Origin: Rhodothermales bacterium
Lineage (GTDB): Bacteria > Bacteroidota > Rhodothermia > Rhodothermales > JANQRZ01
Length of the DNA stretch: 64,000 nucleotides
Direction of reading: 5' to 3'
Assembly: GCA_028284265.1 (NCBI GenBank)
Contig: JANQRZ010000003.1
Coordinates: 186,001-250,000 of the forward strand
Shown: in pieces, positions 35,391 through 44,609 of the stretch
Layout of the letters: every line of letters begins with the position of its first letter
Position numbering within the stretch: the stretch's first letter is position 1
Position numbers and translations under genes: made by a program
The notes under the pieces: model-generated
Database searches by the model: none
Told to the model about the DNA's origin: nothing
What the model saw: the letters and a program-made list of their open reading frames with translations, nothing else

Positions 35391-36569
35391 TCAGTCGTCG
35401 AGGCGTACGGGGGTGAAGGAAGACGAGCGTTCGTCAGCGATGCGGACGCGGTCGCCCTCGGCGACGGTTGCCTGTCCGGTGGCGATCACGCGGTCGCCGA
35501 CGCTCAGGCCAGAGGCGATGACAACGAAGCCGCCAGACTGTGCGCCGAGTTCGGTCGGGCGATGCGCGGCGATGAGGCCGCCGTCTGCTTCTTCCACGAC
35601 GAGGACGCTCGTCCCGCGCTCGTCACGGACGATGGCCGAGAGGGGGAGGGCAATCGCCTCGTCGATCTCTTGGCGTTGGACTTCGAGCTTCACCACCATC
35701 TCCGGCTTGAGAGCCAAGTTGCGTTCGTCGAGCGCGACCTCGATGGGGAACGTGCGGTTTTGCGTATTGATGGCGCGACCGACGAACGAGACGGTACCAA
35801 ACAGCGGCTGGATGTTGTACGACTGCGGCACGATGCGTACCGGCGTCCCGCGTTCGATATCCCCTGCATACCGCTCAGGCACGCCCGCCTTCACTTTGAC
35901 CTGCGCCGTCGAGACGATGCGGACGACGGGGAGGCCCGGCACCACCTGCTCGCCGCGCTCGGCGAAGTGCTCCTCGACGGTGCCGGTAAACGGAGCGACG
36001 ACGCGGGTGTTGGCGAGGACTTCGCGGGCTTGGGCCAGCGCAGCCCGCGCCTGTGCTACGCCCGCCAGCGCCGAAGCCCGCTGCGTGCGTACGGCTTGGA
36101 ACTCGGCAGCGGAAATGATCGAGTCACGCAGCAGCGGCTCCTGCCGTTGGAACTGGTCCTCGGCGAGTTCAGCCTGCGCCTCGGCGGCTTCGAGCGCGGC
36201 CTCGGCTTGGGCCACACCCGCCCGACCCATCGTCGCGTTTACTTGGGCGATGGTGCCCCCGCGCGCGATGGTGGTGCCGAGTGGAGCAAGGGCCGTCAGC
36301 GTGCCTGCGGTCTCTGCCGAGAGCGTCGCGTCGTCGGGCGCTTCGACCGTGCCTGTCATCTCGATCACATCCTCAAAGGAGTTCGTCTCCACGACGATCA
36401 CCTCGACCGGGAGCGAGCGGTCCACTTCCACCGCTGCCGTCTCTTCGGTTGGTTCCTCAGCGGAACTACACGCGGCGAGGAAGAGAAGCATCGGGATAAG
36501 AAGGATAGCGGCGGCGAGGCGGTAGCCGAAGGAGAGGCGGTCGATCATGTCAGTCAGGGAATAGGTCAT
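35391..36569 (-). CDS. RND periplasmic adaptor (membrane fusion protein), lipoprotein
   Basis: The 392-residue protein begins with a signal peptide ending LLFLAACSSAEEP (lipobox LAAC), so it is anchored in the inner membrane. The order is MFP-like: a barrel-sandwich half LSAETAGTLTALAPLGTTIA, a helical hairpin QAEAALEAAEAQAELAEDQF with REVLANTRVVAPFTG, then beta-barrel RIVPQSYNIQPLFGTV and a membrane-proximal end VIATGQATVAEGDRVRI. It bridges the RND pump and TolC. ATG at 36569 or 36548 are both possible. The gap to the pump gene is 48 bp and to tolC 33 bp. Confidence 0.93.
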   Translation of the reverse strand: MTYSLTDMIDRLSFGYRLAAAILLIPMLLFLAACSSAEEPTEETAAVEVDRSLPVEVIVVETNSFEDVIEMTGTVEAPDDATLSAETAGTLTALAPLGTTIARGGTIAQVNATMGRAGVAQAEAALEAAEAQAELAEDQFQRQEPLLRDSIISAAEFQAVRTQRASALAGVAQARAALAQAREVLANTRVVAPFTGTVEEHFAERGEQVVPGLPVVRIVSTAQVKVKAGVPERYAGDIERGTPVRIVPQSYNIQPLFGTVSFVGRAINTQNRTFPIEVALDERNLALKPEMVVKLEVQRQEIDEAIALPLSAIVRDERGTSVLVVEEADGGLIAAHRPTELGAQSGGFVVIASGLSVGDRVIATGQATVAEGDRVRIADERSSSFTPVRLDD

Positions 36570-36602
36570 GGTCCCGGCGGTTGGGTGCGTGGACGGGCGG
36601 TG

Positions 36603-38246
36603 CTACTGGGCAGAGGTCAGGGTGACGTCACTTGTGCCAATCGGCTCGGGCAGGACGACGCCAATGGCTTTCTGGAGGGCGCTGCGGGCGACGAGATAGT
36701 CGTAGACGGCTTGGAGGTAGCCGAGTTGGGCTTGGTCGAGCTGGGTCGAGGCGAGGCGGACGTCGATCTGCGTTGCCATGCCGGTGGTGAGGCGCTGTGA
36801 GGCGAACTCGTAGGCCACCTGCGCCGTCTCGACCGTCTGCTGCTGCCCGGCGATCCGCTGGCGCGACGAGGCGAGGTTGCGAAGCGCCTGCTCGACTTCC
36901 AGCACCGCCGCTTGCACGCCCTGTTCGAGCGCGATCTCAGCCTTCTGCACCTCGATGGTGTTTTGCTGGACGCGGTAGCTCGTCTGGAAGCCGTTGAAGA
37001 GGTTCCAACTCAACTGGACACCCACCGCGACGTTCGGATTCCAGTAGCTGTCGTCGAAGAACCCGCTCGTATTGGTGGTCACGGCGAAGGGGTCGTCCGG
37101 GTCGGCCCCTTGGATCACCGAAGTGCGGTTGTCGGGGACGTTACCGATGTAGCTCAGGTTGGCGAAGGCGCTGAGGTTGGGGAAGTACTGCGACTTCGTG
37201 ATGTCGCGGTTGACCTTCTGAAGCTGGATGGCGAGGCGTGCCTGTTCGAGGTCGGGTCGCCGCTCCAGCGCGGTCGCTATGGCATCGTCCAGCGAGACGG
37301 TGTCGAGGAAGAGGTCGTTCGGCAGGCCGAGGTCGCCGACGAGCGCGACGGGCTGGTTCACCGGCAGGCCGAGGGCGAACATGAGGTTGTTCTTCGCCAG
37401 CGCCGCCGCGTTCTGCACTTCGATGAGTTGCGTCTGCTGGTTCGACACCTCGACCTCGGCGGTCAGCCGCTCAAACTTCGGCAGCACGCCCTGTGCCACG
37501 CGGCGGGCCGTCTCGCCGAGCGTCTCCTGCGTCCGTCCCACACTCGCCTGCACCACACCGACCTGCTCCTGCGCGAGCAGCGCGCCGTAGTAGAGTTGCC
37601 GCGTCTGGTCGATGGCTTGCTGTTGCTGCTGGGTGAGCGCGGCTTGGTTGATGTCTTTCAGGCTGCGTGCTCCCTTGATTGCTGCAAAGGCGCTCCCGTT
37701 GTAGAGGGTCTGCGAGATCGAGAGCGTGCTCTGGAACTGGTTGTCCACCCCGAACGGGTTGCCGCCATCGTCGATTACGATGCCTGCGTTGTCGAAGCCC
37801 TCCTGCTGGCGCTGCCGAAACTCGCCGAGGGTGATCGGCTCGGTGGACGGGTCCTCATCGGTGCGGGCGTCCTCGTTGAACGCGAGCCAACTGATGGCAT
37901 TGAGGCCGTCGAAGAGGCCTCCAGCGTCGGACCCGGCGAAGGGGTTGGCCTGGACGAGGTTGCGCGTGTAGGAACTCGCCACGTCAGCGCTCGGGAGAAC
38001 TTGGCCCCATGCCTCGCGGACCTGCGCCCGTGCTGTGGCAACGTCGAGGGCGGCAGTGCGGACGGCGTAGTTCCGCTCTAGCGCGATCTGGATCGCCTCC
38101 TCCAGCGAGAGCGAAAGCACGCCTGGGGCGGAGCTGTCGGTCTCAGAGATAGGCTGCACGGGCGCAGGGTCAGCGAGGGAAGAGGGCTGAGCGGCAATCG
38201 GGGCCGCGAGAGCCAGCAGAGTCAGGGCAAGCGTCAGGCGTTGCAT
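36603..38246 (-). CDS. TolC family outer-membrane efflux protein
   Basis: The 547-residue protein starts with signal peptide MQRLTLALTLLALAAPIAAQ. Two outer-membrane efflux domains follow, with the long helices of the tunnel: LSLEEAIQIALERNYAVRTA, VATARAQVREAWGQVLPSAD, then DDAIATALERRPDLEQARLA and STQLDQAQLGYLQAVYDYLV. It forms the trimeric exit duct for the RND pump. The insertion between the first strands (GGLFDGLNAISWLAFNEDAR) makes it somewhat longer than E. coli TolC. It is the second gene of the tetR-tolC-adaptor-RND operon. Confidence 0.93.
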   Translation of the reverse strand: MQRLTLALTLLALAAPIAAQPSSLADPAPVQPISETDSSAPGVLSLSLEEAIQIALERNYAVRTAALDVATARAQVREAWGQVLPSADVASSYTRNLVQANPFAGSDAGGLFDGLNAISWLAFNEDARTDEDPSTEPITLGEFRQRQQEGFDNAGIVIDDGGNPFGVDNQFQSTLSISQTLYNGSAFAAIKGARSLKDINQAALTQQQQQAIDQTRQLYYGALLAQEQVGVVQASVGRTQETLGETARRVAQGVLPKFERLTAEVEVSNQQTQLIEVQNAAALAKNNLMFALGLPVNQPVALVGDLGLPNDLFLDTVSLDDAIATALERRPDLEQARLAIQLQKVNRDITKSQYFPNLSAFANLSYIGNVPDNRTSVIQGADPDDPFAVTTNTSGFFDDSYWNPNVAVGVQLSWNLFNGFQTSYRVQQNTIEVQKAEIALEQGVQAAVLEVEQALRNLASSRQRIAGQQQTVETAQVAYEFASQRLTTGMATQIDVRLASTQLDQAQLGYLQAVYDYLVARSALQKAIGVVLPEPIGTSDVTLTSAQ

Positions 38247-38300
38247 ACGGGCGGTCAGATGGAGGGCCTGTCGTAGAGTAAGCAGTAGGGGTGACAGCCT

Positions 38301-38954
38301 TTAGTCGCGGGGCAACAGACCGTCAAAAAGAATCGACGTGATGAACTCGGCAGCCTCGTCAAGCGAGGCAAATTCGTGCGTGTCCTCGGGGTGGCATTCA
38401 GAGTGGGCGTACATGAGGTAGCCCTTGACGTTGCCCATCAGCATATGAGCAATCACCTGAGGCGGAAAGGCACGAAGTTCGCCCTTCTCGATGGCGTGTT
38501 CGATGGGGGCGACGAGCGCATCGATGGTGCGGTCACGGCGGCGGTGGAGGGTGGCGACGTGGTCATGCTGGGTGAGCATCAGGCGCTGGGCCTCCTTGAT
38601 GAGGAGGAAGAACGTCTCGCGGTTCTCGGTAAAGTGGTTGAGTAAGCGAGCGATAAGGTCGCGGAACGCCTCGCGGGCGTGCTGGCTCTGGTGGGCCTCT
38701 TCCTCAAAGTGTGTCTGGATGAGAGTGGCGATCCCGCCGAACATCTCGTCGAAGAGGGCGAAGAGGATTTCTTCTTTGCCGTCGGGGAAGTAGTTGTAGA
38801 TCGTGCCCTTGCCGAACTCGGCGCGCTCGGCGATGGCGTCGAGCGTGGCCCCCTCATACCCCTTCTGGGCAAAGACCACGAGGGCGGCGTCAAGCATGGC
38901 GCGGCGGCGCATCAGGCGCTCACGGTCGCGGCGGGATAAGGTGGGAGTCTCCAT
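38301..38954 (-). CDS. TetR family regulator of the efflux operon
   Basis: The 217-residue protein has an N-terminal helix-turn-helix: RRRAMLDAALVVFAQKGYEG, then ATLDAIAERAEFGKGTIYNY, the usual TetR recognition region. The C-terminal ligand domain of about 150 residues is rich in His and Glu. ATG at 38954 is used; a TTG precedes it. It is the first gene of the operon and likely represses itself plus tolC, adaptor and RND. GTCA/TGAC half-sites 25 nt upstream fit an autoregulatory operator. Confidence 0.9.
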   Translation of the reverse strand: METPTLSRRDRERLMRRRAMLDAALVVFAQKGYEGATLDAIAERAEFGKGTIYNYFPDGKEEILFALFDEMFGGIATLIQTHFEEEAHQSQHAREAFRDLIARLLNHFTENRETFFLLIKEAQRLMLTQHDHVATLHRRRDRTIDALVAPIEHAIEKGELRAFPPQVIAHMLMGNVKGYLMYAHSECHPEDTHEFASLDEAAEFITSILFDGLLPRD

Positions 38955-38978
38955 CAAGCAGGATGTGTTGTGAACTCT

Positions 38979-39015
38979 TGGTCACTAGGTGACTGGCTGG
39001 TCATTTGGCGACTGC
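38979..39015 (-). promoter_or_regulatory. Putative TetR operator
   Basis: Two tandem 18-bp boxes with a 19-bp period: TGGTCACTAGGTGACTGG (38979-38996) and TGGTCATTTGGCGACTGC (38998-39015). The first holds the palindrome GTCAC-TAG-GTGAC. Such GTCA/TGAC half-sites are usual for TetR regulators of RND operons. It sits just upstream of the tetR start. Confidence 0.5.
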
Positions 39016-39101
39016 TACGTCACGTCGTGGGGATAGTTGCATGCGAATCCGTCTCTTTTTGTGATGAAACGATTAAGGTTTGATAGGGGGGCACATAACG
39101 G

Positions 39102-39135
39102 AAAAGCGCCCGACCTCTGCGACAAGGCCGGGCGC
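39102..39135 (-). terminator. Intrinsic terminator after the mannose-1-phosphate guanylyltransferase gene
   Basis: On the minus strand an 11-bp stem (GCGCCCGGCCT with AGGTCGGGCGC, one G-U pair) and an 8-nt loop are followed by TTTT. It begins 24 nt after the stop codon at 39159. Confidence 0.8.
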
Positions 39136-39158
39136 TGATAGCGATGCTCGGAGGAAGC

Positions 39159-40253
39159 CTAGACGTATTCCTCTAATCCATGCGAGCCGAGATAGTCGAC
39201 GATGTTCTTGACCTGCTGCGTCGCGTCCATCTTGCAGACGAGGAGGGCGTCGCCCGCGTCTACGACCGCAAGGTCCTGAACCCCGATCAGCACGATCAGC
39301 TTGTCGTGACCGCGGACGTAGGACCGGCTTGTGTTGTGAACGATCACGTTGCCCTCGGCGGCGTTGCCCGCTTGGTCTTTGTCGCTCACGTCATAGACCG
39401 CGCGCCAGTCGCCCACATCGCTCCAGCCGAACGAGCCGGGGACCACCCACGTGTTCATGTCCGGTGCGGCGGGTTCCATCACGCCGTAGTCGATCGAAAT
39501 CTTGGGCGTTTTGCGGAAGGCCTCGTCAATGGCCGATTGGATTGCGTCGGCATCGCCCGAGCGAACAGCGTTCTCGACAGGAACGAAGGCCGCGTGAACC
39601 TCGGGGAGGTACTTCGCCACCTGGTCGAGGATCGAGTCGGCGCGCCAGACGAAGATGCCGCTGTTCCAGAGGAAGTCGCCGGAGTCGAGGAAGCGCTCGG
39701 CGGTGGCGAGGTCGGGCTTCTCGGCGCAGGTGAGCACGACGTAGGCGTCTGGCCTGTCGGCCTTGCCTTCGGAGGCATCGTACTGGAGATAGCCGTAGCC
39801 GGTCTCGGGGTAGGTCGGCTCGATACCCACTGTGATGAGAGCGCCGGGGTCAGCGGCTTTCGCGATGCTCGCTTCCAGCACCTCGTGGAAGGCGGGTACG
39901 TTGTGAATCGCGTGGTCCGCCGAGAGGATGATCATCACGGCGTCGGGGTCCTTCGCGTGCAGCGTGGCGGCGGCGAAGGCGATGGCCGGGGCGGTGTTGC
40001 GCGCCATCGGCTCCGCGAGGATGTTCTCCCGCGGGATGGCAGGCAGGTGGTTCTGTGTCTCCTCCACCGAGCGCTGGTTGGTGACGACGTAGACCTGTTC
40101 CGGCGGCACGAGTGGCTGGAGGCGAGCAAAGGTGTTCTGGATGAGGGACGCCTCGTTAAAGACATCGAGGAACTGCTTCGGGGTGCTCTGCCGACTGCGC
40201 GGCCACAGCCGACTGCCGACTCCGCCTGCCATAATCACTGCGTAAAGCGCCAT
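39159..40253 (-). CDS. manC: Mannose-1-phosphate guanylyltransferase
   Basis: The 364-residue enzyme makes GDP-mannose from GTP and mannose-1-phosphate. The nucleotidyltransferase loop is AGGVGSRLWPRSRQSTPKQF (residues 9-28). FAEP-type motif ENILAEPMARNTAPAIAFAA, ILSADHAIHN, GIEPTYPETGYGYLQY and FLWNSGIFVWRADSILDQ follow. It has no phosphomannose isomerase domain, so it is the short monofunctional form. The C-terminal half has the left-handed helix signature VVDAGDALLVCKMDATQQVK. It is divergent from ugd; a TATCTTGT element lies 40 nt before the start. It supplies mannose, and possibly fucose or rhamnose-like, sugars for surface glycans. Confidence 0.93.
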   Translation of the reverse strand: MALYAVIMAGGVGSRLWPRSRQSTPKQFLDVFNEASLIQNTFARLQPLVPPEQVYVVTNQRSVEETQNHLPAIPRENILAEPMARNTAPAIAFAAATLHAKDPDAVMIILSADHAIHNVPAFHEVLEASIAKAADPGALITVGIEPTYPETGYGYLQYDASEGKADRPDAYVVLTCAEKPDLATAERFLDSGDFLWNSGIFVWRADSILDQVAKYLPEVHAAFVPVENAVRSGDADAIQSAIDEAFRKTPKISIDYGVMEPAAPDMNTWVVPGSFGWSDVGDWRAVYDVSDKDQAGNAAEGNVIVHNTSRSYVRGHDKLIVLIGVQDLAVVDAGDALLVCKMDATQQVKNIVDYLGSHGLEEYV

Positions 40254-40375
40254 GCTTCGTGGGGAGAATTAAGATGGTTAAGAAGGGGGCCGACAAGATA
40301 AGGGAGAGTGTGAGATGGAAAGAGACGGAGGTGTTATGTCTATGCTTTCCGTCTCCATTCTCCGCCTGATCTTCC

Positions 40376-40407
40376 TTTGGCGCTCGCATGGCCGATAGGT
40401 AGTTTCA
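40376..40407 (+). promoter_or_regulatory. Promoter candidate for ugd
   Basis: TTTG at 40376-40379, a 20-bp spacer, and TAGTTTCA at 40400-40407 fit the Bacteroidota TTTG / TAnnTTTG promoter form with two mismatches. It would start transcription near 40414, about 85 nt before the ugd ATG. Confidence 0.4.
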
Positions 40408-40500
40408 AGGCGCGTTTAACCTTCTTTACCACTCTGTGGAAGAGCGAGGCCGAGCATCCGGTCTCCGCGCTTCTGTTCCTGACCGCACCTGCACCCTACT

Positions 40501-41883
40501 ATGAAAATCGGAGTCATCGGTACCGGCTACGTCGGCCTCGTTTCGGGCACCTGCTTTGCCGAGATGGGCAACGACGTTATCTGCGTGGACATCGACGAAC
40601 GCAAAGTCGAAAAACTGAGCCGGGGTGAACTGACCCTCTTCGAGCCGGGCATCGAGCGTTTCCTGGAGCGCAACCTCCGCGAGGACCGGCTGCACTTCAC
40701 GACCGACCTCGCTGAAGCCGTCGAAGCCGCGACCATCCTCTTCCTCGCCCTCCCGACGCCGCCCGGCGAGGATGGCTCCGCCGACCTCTCCTACGTCCTC
40801 GGCGTGGCGGGCGACATCGCCGACCTGCTGAAGCAGAACGACTGGGGCTACCGCGTGATAGTCGATAAGAGTACTGTTCCGGTCGGGACCGCCGAGCGGG
40901 TGACGGAGATCATGGAACAGCACGGCCTCACCGTGGGCAAAGACTTTGACGTGGTCTCGAATCCCGAGTTCTTGCGCGAGGGCGTCGCCGTGGACGACTT
41001 CATGAAGCCCGAGCGCGTCGTGATCGGCACCGACAGCAAGAAGGCCGCCGAGTTGATGACGCAGCTTTACGAGCCGTTCGTCCGCTCGGGCAACCCCATC
41101 ATCGTGATGGACGAGAAGAGCGCCGAGATGACGAAGTACGCTGCCAACTCGCTCCTCGCCACCAAGATCACGTTCATGAACGAGATCGCCAACGTGTGCG
41201 AGCGCGTCGGGGCCGACGTGGACAAGGTGCGCCACGGCATCGGGACCGACAGCCGCATCGGGACCAAGTTCCTCTATGCTGGGATCGGTTTCGGTGGGTC
41301 GTGCTTCCCGAAAGACGTGCAGGCGCTCGCTAAAACCTCGACAGAGAACAACTACACCTTCGAGATTCTGGAGTCGGTACTCCGCGTCAACGCTCGGCAG
41401 CATGGCCTGATGGGCCAGCGCGTGCTCGACCATTTCGGCGGCGACATCCAGGGTAAGCGCTTCGCCGTCTGGGGGCTGGCGTTCAAGCCCAACACGGATG
41501 ACGTGCGCGAGGCCCCGAGTCATGTCGTCATTCGTGCGCTCACAGACCAAGGAGCCGAGGTGGTGGCTTTCGATCCCGAAGCCATCGAGACGACGCGCGA
41601 CGTGCTCGGCGAAGGCGAACTCGGCAACGGGTCCATCTCCTACGCCGCTGACTCGTACAGCGCCCTCGTCCGTGCCGACGCGCTCGTGATTTGTACTGAG
41701 TGGCCCGAGTTCCGCCGCCCGGACTTCGAGCGGATGCAGCGCCTCCTCAACGAGCCGCTGATCTTCGACGGACGTAATCTCTACGACACGGAGCGTATGG
41801 CCGAGGCGGGCTTCGAGTACCACTCCATTGGTCGTCCGTTCGTGGCCCCGGCGATGTCCATCTCGGAGAACGGCCAAGCCTGA
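40501..41883 (+). CDS. ugd: UDP-glucose 6-dehydrogenase
   Basis: The 460-residue enzyme oxidises UDP-glucose twice with NAD+ to UDP-glucuronate. The N-terminal Rossmann fold is [54 protein letters not shown] and [20 protein letters not shown] are substrate-site motifs. Catalytic Cys268 lies in [10 protein letters not shown]. The C-terminal domain has [18 protein letters not shown]. The product feeds the next gene, a UDP-glucuronate decarboxylase. The spacer to that gene is a long imperfect palindrome. Confidence 0.96.
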   Translation: MKIGVIGTGYVGLVSGTCFAEMGNDVICVDIDERKVEKLSRGELTLFEPGIERFLERNLREDRLHFTTDLAEAVEAATILFLALPTPPGEDGSADLSYVLGVAGDIADLLKQNDWGYRVIVDKSTVPVGTAERVTEIMEQHGLTVGKDFDVVSNPEFLREGVAVDDFMKPERVVIGTDSKKAAELMTQLYEPFVRSGNPIIVMDEKSAEMTKYAANSLLATKITFMNEIANVCERVGADVDKVRHGIGTDSRIGTKFLYAGIGFGGSCFPKDVQALAKTSTENNYTFEILESVLRVNARQHGLMGQRVLDHFGGDIQGKRFAVWGLAFKPNTDDVREAPSHVVIRALTDQGAEVVAFDPEAIETTRDVLGEGELGNGSISYAADSYSALVRADALVICTEWPEFRRPDFERMQRLLNEPLIFDGRNLYDTERMAEAGFEYHSIGRPFVAPAMSISENGQA

Positions 41884-41887
41884 TTCC

Positions 41888-41971
41888 AGCGAGCAGAGGG
41901 CGGCGAGCAGAAGGCAGAGCGAACAACGACCTCTGACTCCTGCTCGCTGCTTTCTGCCCTCTGCCCTCTGA
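41888..41971. repeat. Imperfect palindromic spacer
   Basis: Left arm GCAGAGGGCGGCGAGCAG and right arm CTGCTCGCTGCTTTCTGCCC pair around a short loop between ugd and the decarboxylase gene. The right arm carries a few extra bases. Confidence 0.6.
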
Positions 41972-41976
41972 TACAA

Positions 41977-42927
41977 ATGCCTCGTACCCTCATCACCGGC
42001 GGTGCCGGTTTCCTCGGGTCCCACCTCTGCGACCGTTTCATTGCGGAGGGCCACGAAGTCGTCTGCATGGACAACTTCATCACGGGCAGCCCGGACAACG
42101 TCGCCCACCTCGTCGGTCACGAGCGGTTCGACCTCGTCCGGCACGACGTGTCGAACTACGTCTACGTCGCGGGCGATCTCGACTATATCCTACACTTTGC
42201 CAGCCCGGCTTCGCCGATTGACTACCTCAAGCTGCCGATCCAGACGCTGAAGGTTGGCGCACTCGGGACGCACAACCTGCTCGGTTTGGCGAAGGCGAAA
42301 GGGGCGCGGTTCCTGCTCGCCTCGACGAGTGAGGTCTACGGCGACCCCGAGGTGCATCCCCAGCAGGAGACCTACTGGGGCAACGTCAACCCGGTCGGGT
42401 TCCGGGGCGTCTACGATGAGGCCAAGCGCTTCGCCGAGGCCATCACGATGGCCTATCACCGCTATCACGGCGTCGAGACGCGGATCGTTCGCATCTTCAA
42501 CACCTACGGCCCCCGGATGCGCCTCGACGATGGGCGGGCACTTCCCGCGTTCATGGGCCAAGCGCTGCGCGGCGAGCCGATCACGGTGTTCGGCGACGGC
42601 AGTCAGACGCGCTCGTTCCAGTACGTCGATGACCTCATGGAAGGCATCTACCGGCTGCTGATGTCTGACGAGACCGAGCCGGTCAACATCGGCAACCCGG
42701 ATGAACTGTCGATCAAGGCGTTCGCCGAGGAAGTCGTAGCGCTTACCGGATCGTCGTCCACGATTACCTATCAGCCGCTTCCGGCGGATGACCCGCAGGT
42801 TCGGCAGCCCGACATCACGAAGGCGCGCGAGGTACTGGGCTGGTCGCCGCAGGTGGACCGGGCCGAGGGACTGCGCCGCACGCTGGACTATTTCCGCGAG
42901 GCCGTCGCCGAGCAGGCCACGGCCTGA
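41977..42927 (+). CDS. uxs: UDP-glucuronate decarboxylase (UDP-xylose synthase)
   Basis: The 316-residue short-chain dehydrogenase-type enzyme converts UDP-glucuronate to UDP-xylose. The NAD site is [20 protein letters not shown] and the signature [33 protein letters not shown] is characteristic of this subfamily. The catalytic set is Ser118 ([15 protein letters not shown]), Tyr146 and Lys150 (YDEAKR). [20 protein letters not shown] and [14 protein letters not shown] follow. It sits directly after ugd, which makes its substrate. Confidence 0.93.
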   Translation: MPRTLITGGAGFLGSHLCDRFIAEGHEVVCMDNFITGSPDNVAHLVGHERFDLVRHDVSNYVYVAGDLDYILHFASPASPIDYLKLPIQTLKVGALGTHNLLGLAKAKGARFLLASTSEVYGDPEVHPQQETYWGNVNPVGFRGVYDEAKRFAEAITMAYHRYHGVETRIVRIFNTYGPRMRLDDGRALPAFMGQALRGEPITVFGDGSQTRSFQYVDDLMEGIYRLLMSDETEPVNIGNPDELSIKAFAEEVVALTGSSSTITYQPLPADDPQVRQPDITKAREVLGWSPQVDRAEGLRRTLDYFREAVAEQATA

Positions 42928-42928
42928 G

Positions 42929-42998
42929 AAAAGAAAGAGGAAAGGACAGAGATAGAAGAGACAGCTCGCTCTCTTCTATCTTTTCTTTCTTCCTCTTC
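42929..42998. repeat. Imperfect palindromic spacer
   Basis: GATAGAAGAG (42951-42960) pairs with CTCTTCTATC (42971-42980), and the purine-rich left and pyrimidine-rich right flanks continue the pairing imperfectly, between uxs and rmlA. Confidence 0.6.
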
Positions 42999-43015
42999 TC
43001 GCGCTCCTATCCTCG

Positions 43016-43876
43016 ATGAAAGGCATCATCCTCGCTGGCGGCGCTGGCACCCGGCTGTACCCGCTGACCCTCGCCGTCAGCAAGCAGCTCATGCCGGTCT
43101 ACGACAAGCCGCTCGTCTACTACCCGCTCTCGACGCTCATGCTGGCGGGTATCCGCGAGGTGCTCGTCGTCTCGACGCCGCGCGACCTCCCGCTGTTCGA
43201 GCGGCTCCTCGGCGACGGCAGGAAGTGGGGCATGACGTTTTCCTACGTCGAGCAGCCCGAGCCGAAGGGCATCGCCGAGGCGTTTCTGCTCGGGGCGGAG
43301 TTCATCGGCAGCGATGGCGTAGCGCTCGTGCTGGGCGACAACATCTTCTATGGGCAGGGGCTGTCGGGGCGGCTCCAGCAGGCCGCGCAGCAGGAGCAGG
43401 GCGCGACGGTTTTCGGCTACCGCGTCCGCGACCCCGAGCGCTACGGCGTCGTCACATTTGACGATACGGGGCGGGCCATCGACATCACGGAAAAACCCGA
43501 GCACCCGACTTCCAACTACGCGGTGACGGGGCTGTATTTCTACGACAACGCCGTCGTGGACATCGCCCACAACTTGAGGCCGTCCGCAAGGGGTGAACTA
43601 GAGATCACGGACGTGAACCGGGCCTATCTGGAGCGCGGCGACCTCCGCGTCGAAACGCTGGGGCGGGGGACCGCGTGGCTCGACACGGGCACCCATCAGG
43701 CGCTCCTCGAAGCAGCGAATTTCATCGAGGTCGTCGAGAGTCGGCAAGGGCTGAAGATCGCCTGCCCCGAGGAGGTGGCCTACCGGATGGGGTATATCGA
43801 CGCCGCCGCGCTCGAAGCGCTTGCGCAGCCCCTCGCCAAGAGCGCGTATGGGGAGTACCTTCTAGGTCTCCTATGA
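43016..43876 (+). CDS. rmlA: Glucose-1-phosphate thymidylyltransferase
   Basis: The 286-residue enzyme makes dTDP-glucose from dTTP and glucose-1-phosphate. [73 protein letters not shown] and [17 protein letters not shown] are diagnostic RmlA stretches. Length and order match the family. Next comes rmlC, starting 16 bp downstream. Confidence 0.95.
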   Translation: MKGIILAGGAGTRLYPLTLAVSKQLMPVYDKPLVYYPLSTLMLAGIREVLVVSTPRDLPLFERLLGDGRKWGMTFSYVEQPEPKGIAEAFLLGAEFIGSDGVALVLGDNIFYGQGLSGRLQQAAQQEQGATVFGYRVRDPERYGVVTFDDTGRAIDITEKPEHPTSNYAVTGLYFYDNAVVDIAHNLRPSARGELEITDVNRAYLERGDLRVETLGRGTAWLDTGTHQALLEAANFIEVVESRQGLKIACPEEVAYRMGYIDAAALEALAQPLAKSAYGEYLLGLL

Positions 43877-43891
43877 CCCATCTCGCTGCGC

Positions 43892-44467
43892 GTGACCACC
43901 ATCGAAACCGACCTCCCCGGCCTCCTGCTCTTTGAACCGCGTGTGTTTGAAGATGGGCGCGGCGCGTTCATGGAGTGCTACCACGCCGACCGCTACCGCG
44001 CACACGGCCTCGACGTGGAGTTCGTGCAGGACAACCTCTCGCGCTCGAAGCGGGGCGTGCTGCGCGGGCTGCACTTTCAGAAACGGTATCCGCAGGGTAA
44101 GCTGATCTGGGTCGTGCGCGGCACGGTCTACGACGTGGCGGTCGATCTTAGACCCGGCTCGCCGACGTTCGGGCAGCACGCTGCGGTCGAACTGTCCGAA
44201 GCCAACGGGCGGCAGCTCTACGTCCCACCCGGCTTCGCCCACGGTTTCTGCGCCCTCTCCGACCGGGCCGACGTGTTCTACAAGTGCACCGATGTCTACC
44301 ACCCGGACGACGAGGGCGGCCTCCGGTGGAACGATCCCGCCCTCGGCATCGACTGGCCCATCGCGGAGCCGATTCTCTCGGAGCGTGATCGGCAGCACCC
44401 GACGCTCGCGGAGCTTGGCCCGGACGATCTGCCGCAGGTCGAGGGCGTGCTGACGGATTCGTCGTGA
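43892..44467 (+). CDS. rmlC: dTDP-4-dehydrorhamnose 3,5-epimerase
   Basis: The 191-residue cupin epimerase begins at a GTG (43892); the nearby ATG at 43873 is out of frame. The fold shows LLLFEPRVFEDGRGAFME, VEFVQDNLSRSKRGVLRGLH with the active-site His, FQKRYPQGKLIWVVRGTVYD and YVPPGFAHGFCALSD. It catalyses the double epimerisation of dTDP-4-keto-6-deoxyglucose. Spacing suggests co-transcription with rmlA. A dispersed hairpin repeat lies between it and rmlD. Confidence 0.93.
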   Translation: MTTIETDLPGLLLFEPRVFEDGRGAFMECYHADRYRAHGLDVEFVQDNLSRSKRGVLRGLHFQKRYPQGKLIWVVRGTVYDVAVDLRPGSPTFGQHAAVELSEANGRQLYVPPGFAHGFCALSDRADVFYKCTDVYHPDDEGGLRWNDPALGIDWPIAEPILSERDRQHPTLAELGPDDLPQVEGVLTDSS

Positions 44468-44490
44468 CGCTGTCTGGTTTTTGATAACGA

Positions 44491-44561
44491 GTCATCCCCG
44501 ACCCTGATCGAGGACCCACCGGCTACTTCCAACTCTGGATCCCCGCCTGCGCAGGGATGAC
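44491..44561. repeat. Dispersed hairpin repeat, family 2 (GTCATCCC...GGGATGAC)
   Basis: A 71-bp imperfect inverted repeat with ends GTCATCCCCG and GCAGGGATGAC, in the rmlC-rmlD spacer. GTCATCCCCG-type hairpins are widely dispersed in many bacteria. Confidence 0.65.
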
Positions 44562-44609
44562 GTGTTCAAAGAATAGGTTTTGAGCACAAAAGGTTTGATC
44601 ACGTCTACT

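Noticed and set aside
41977-42927. dTDP-glucose 4,6-dehydratase (rmlB)
   Set aside because: The short length and the [15 protein letters not shown] and [12 protein letters not shown] motifs fit UDP-glucuronate decarboxylase, and it follows ugd.
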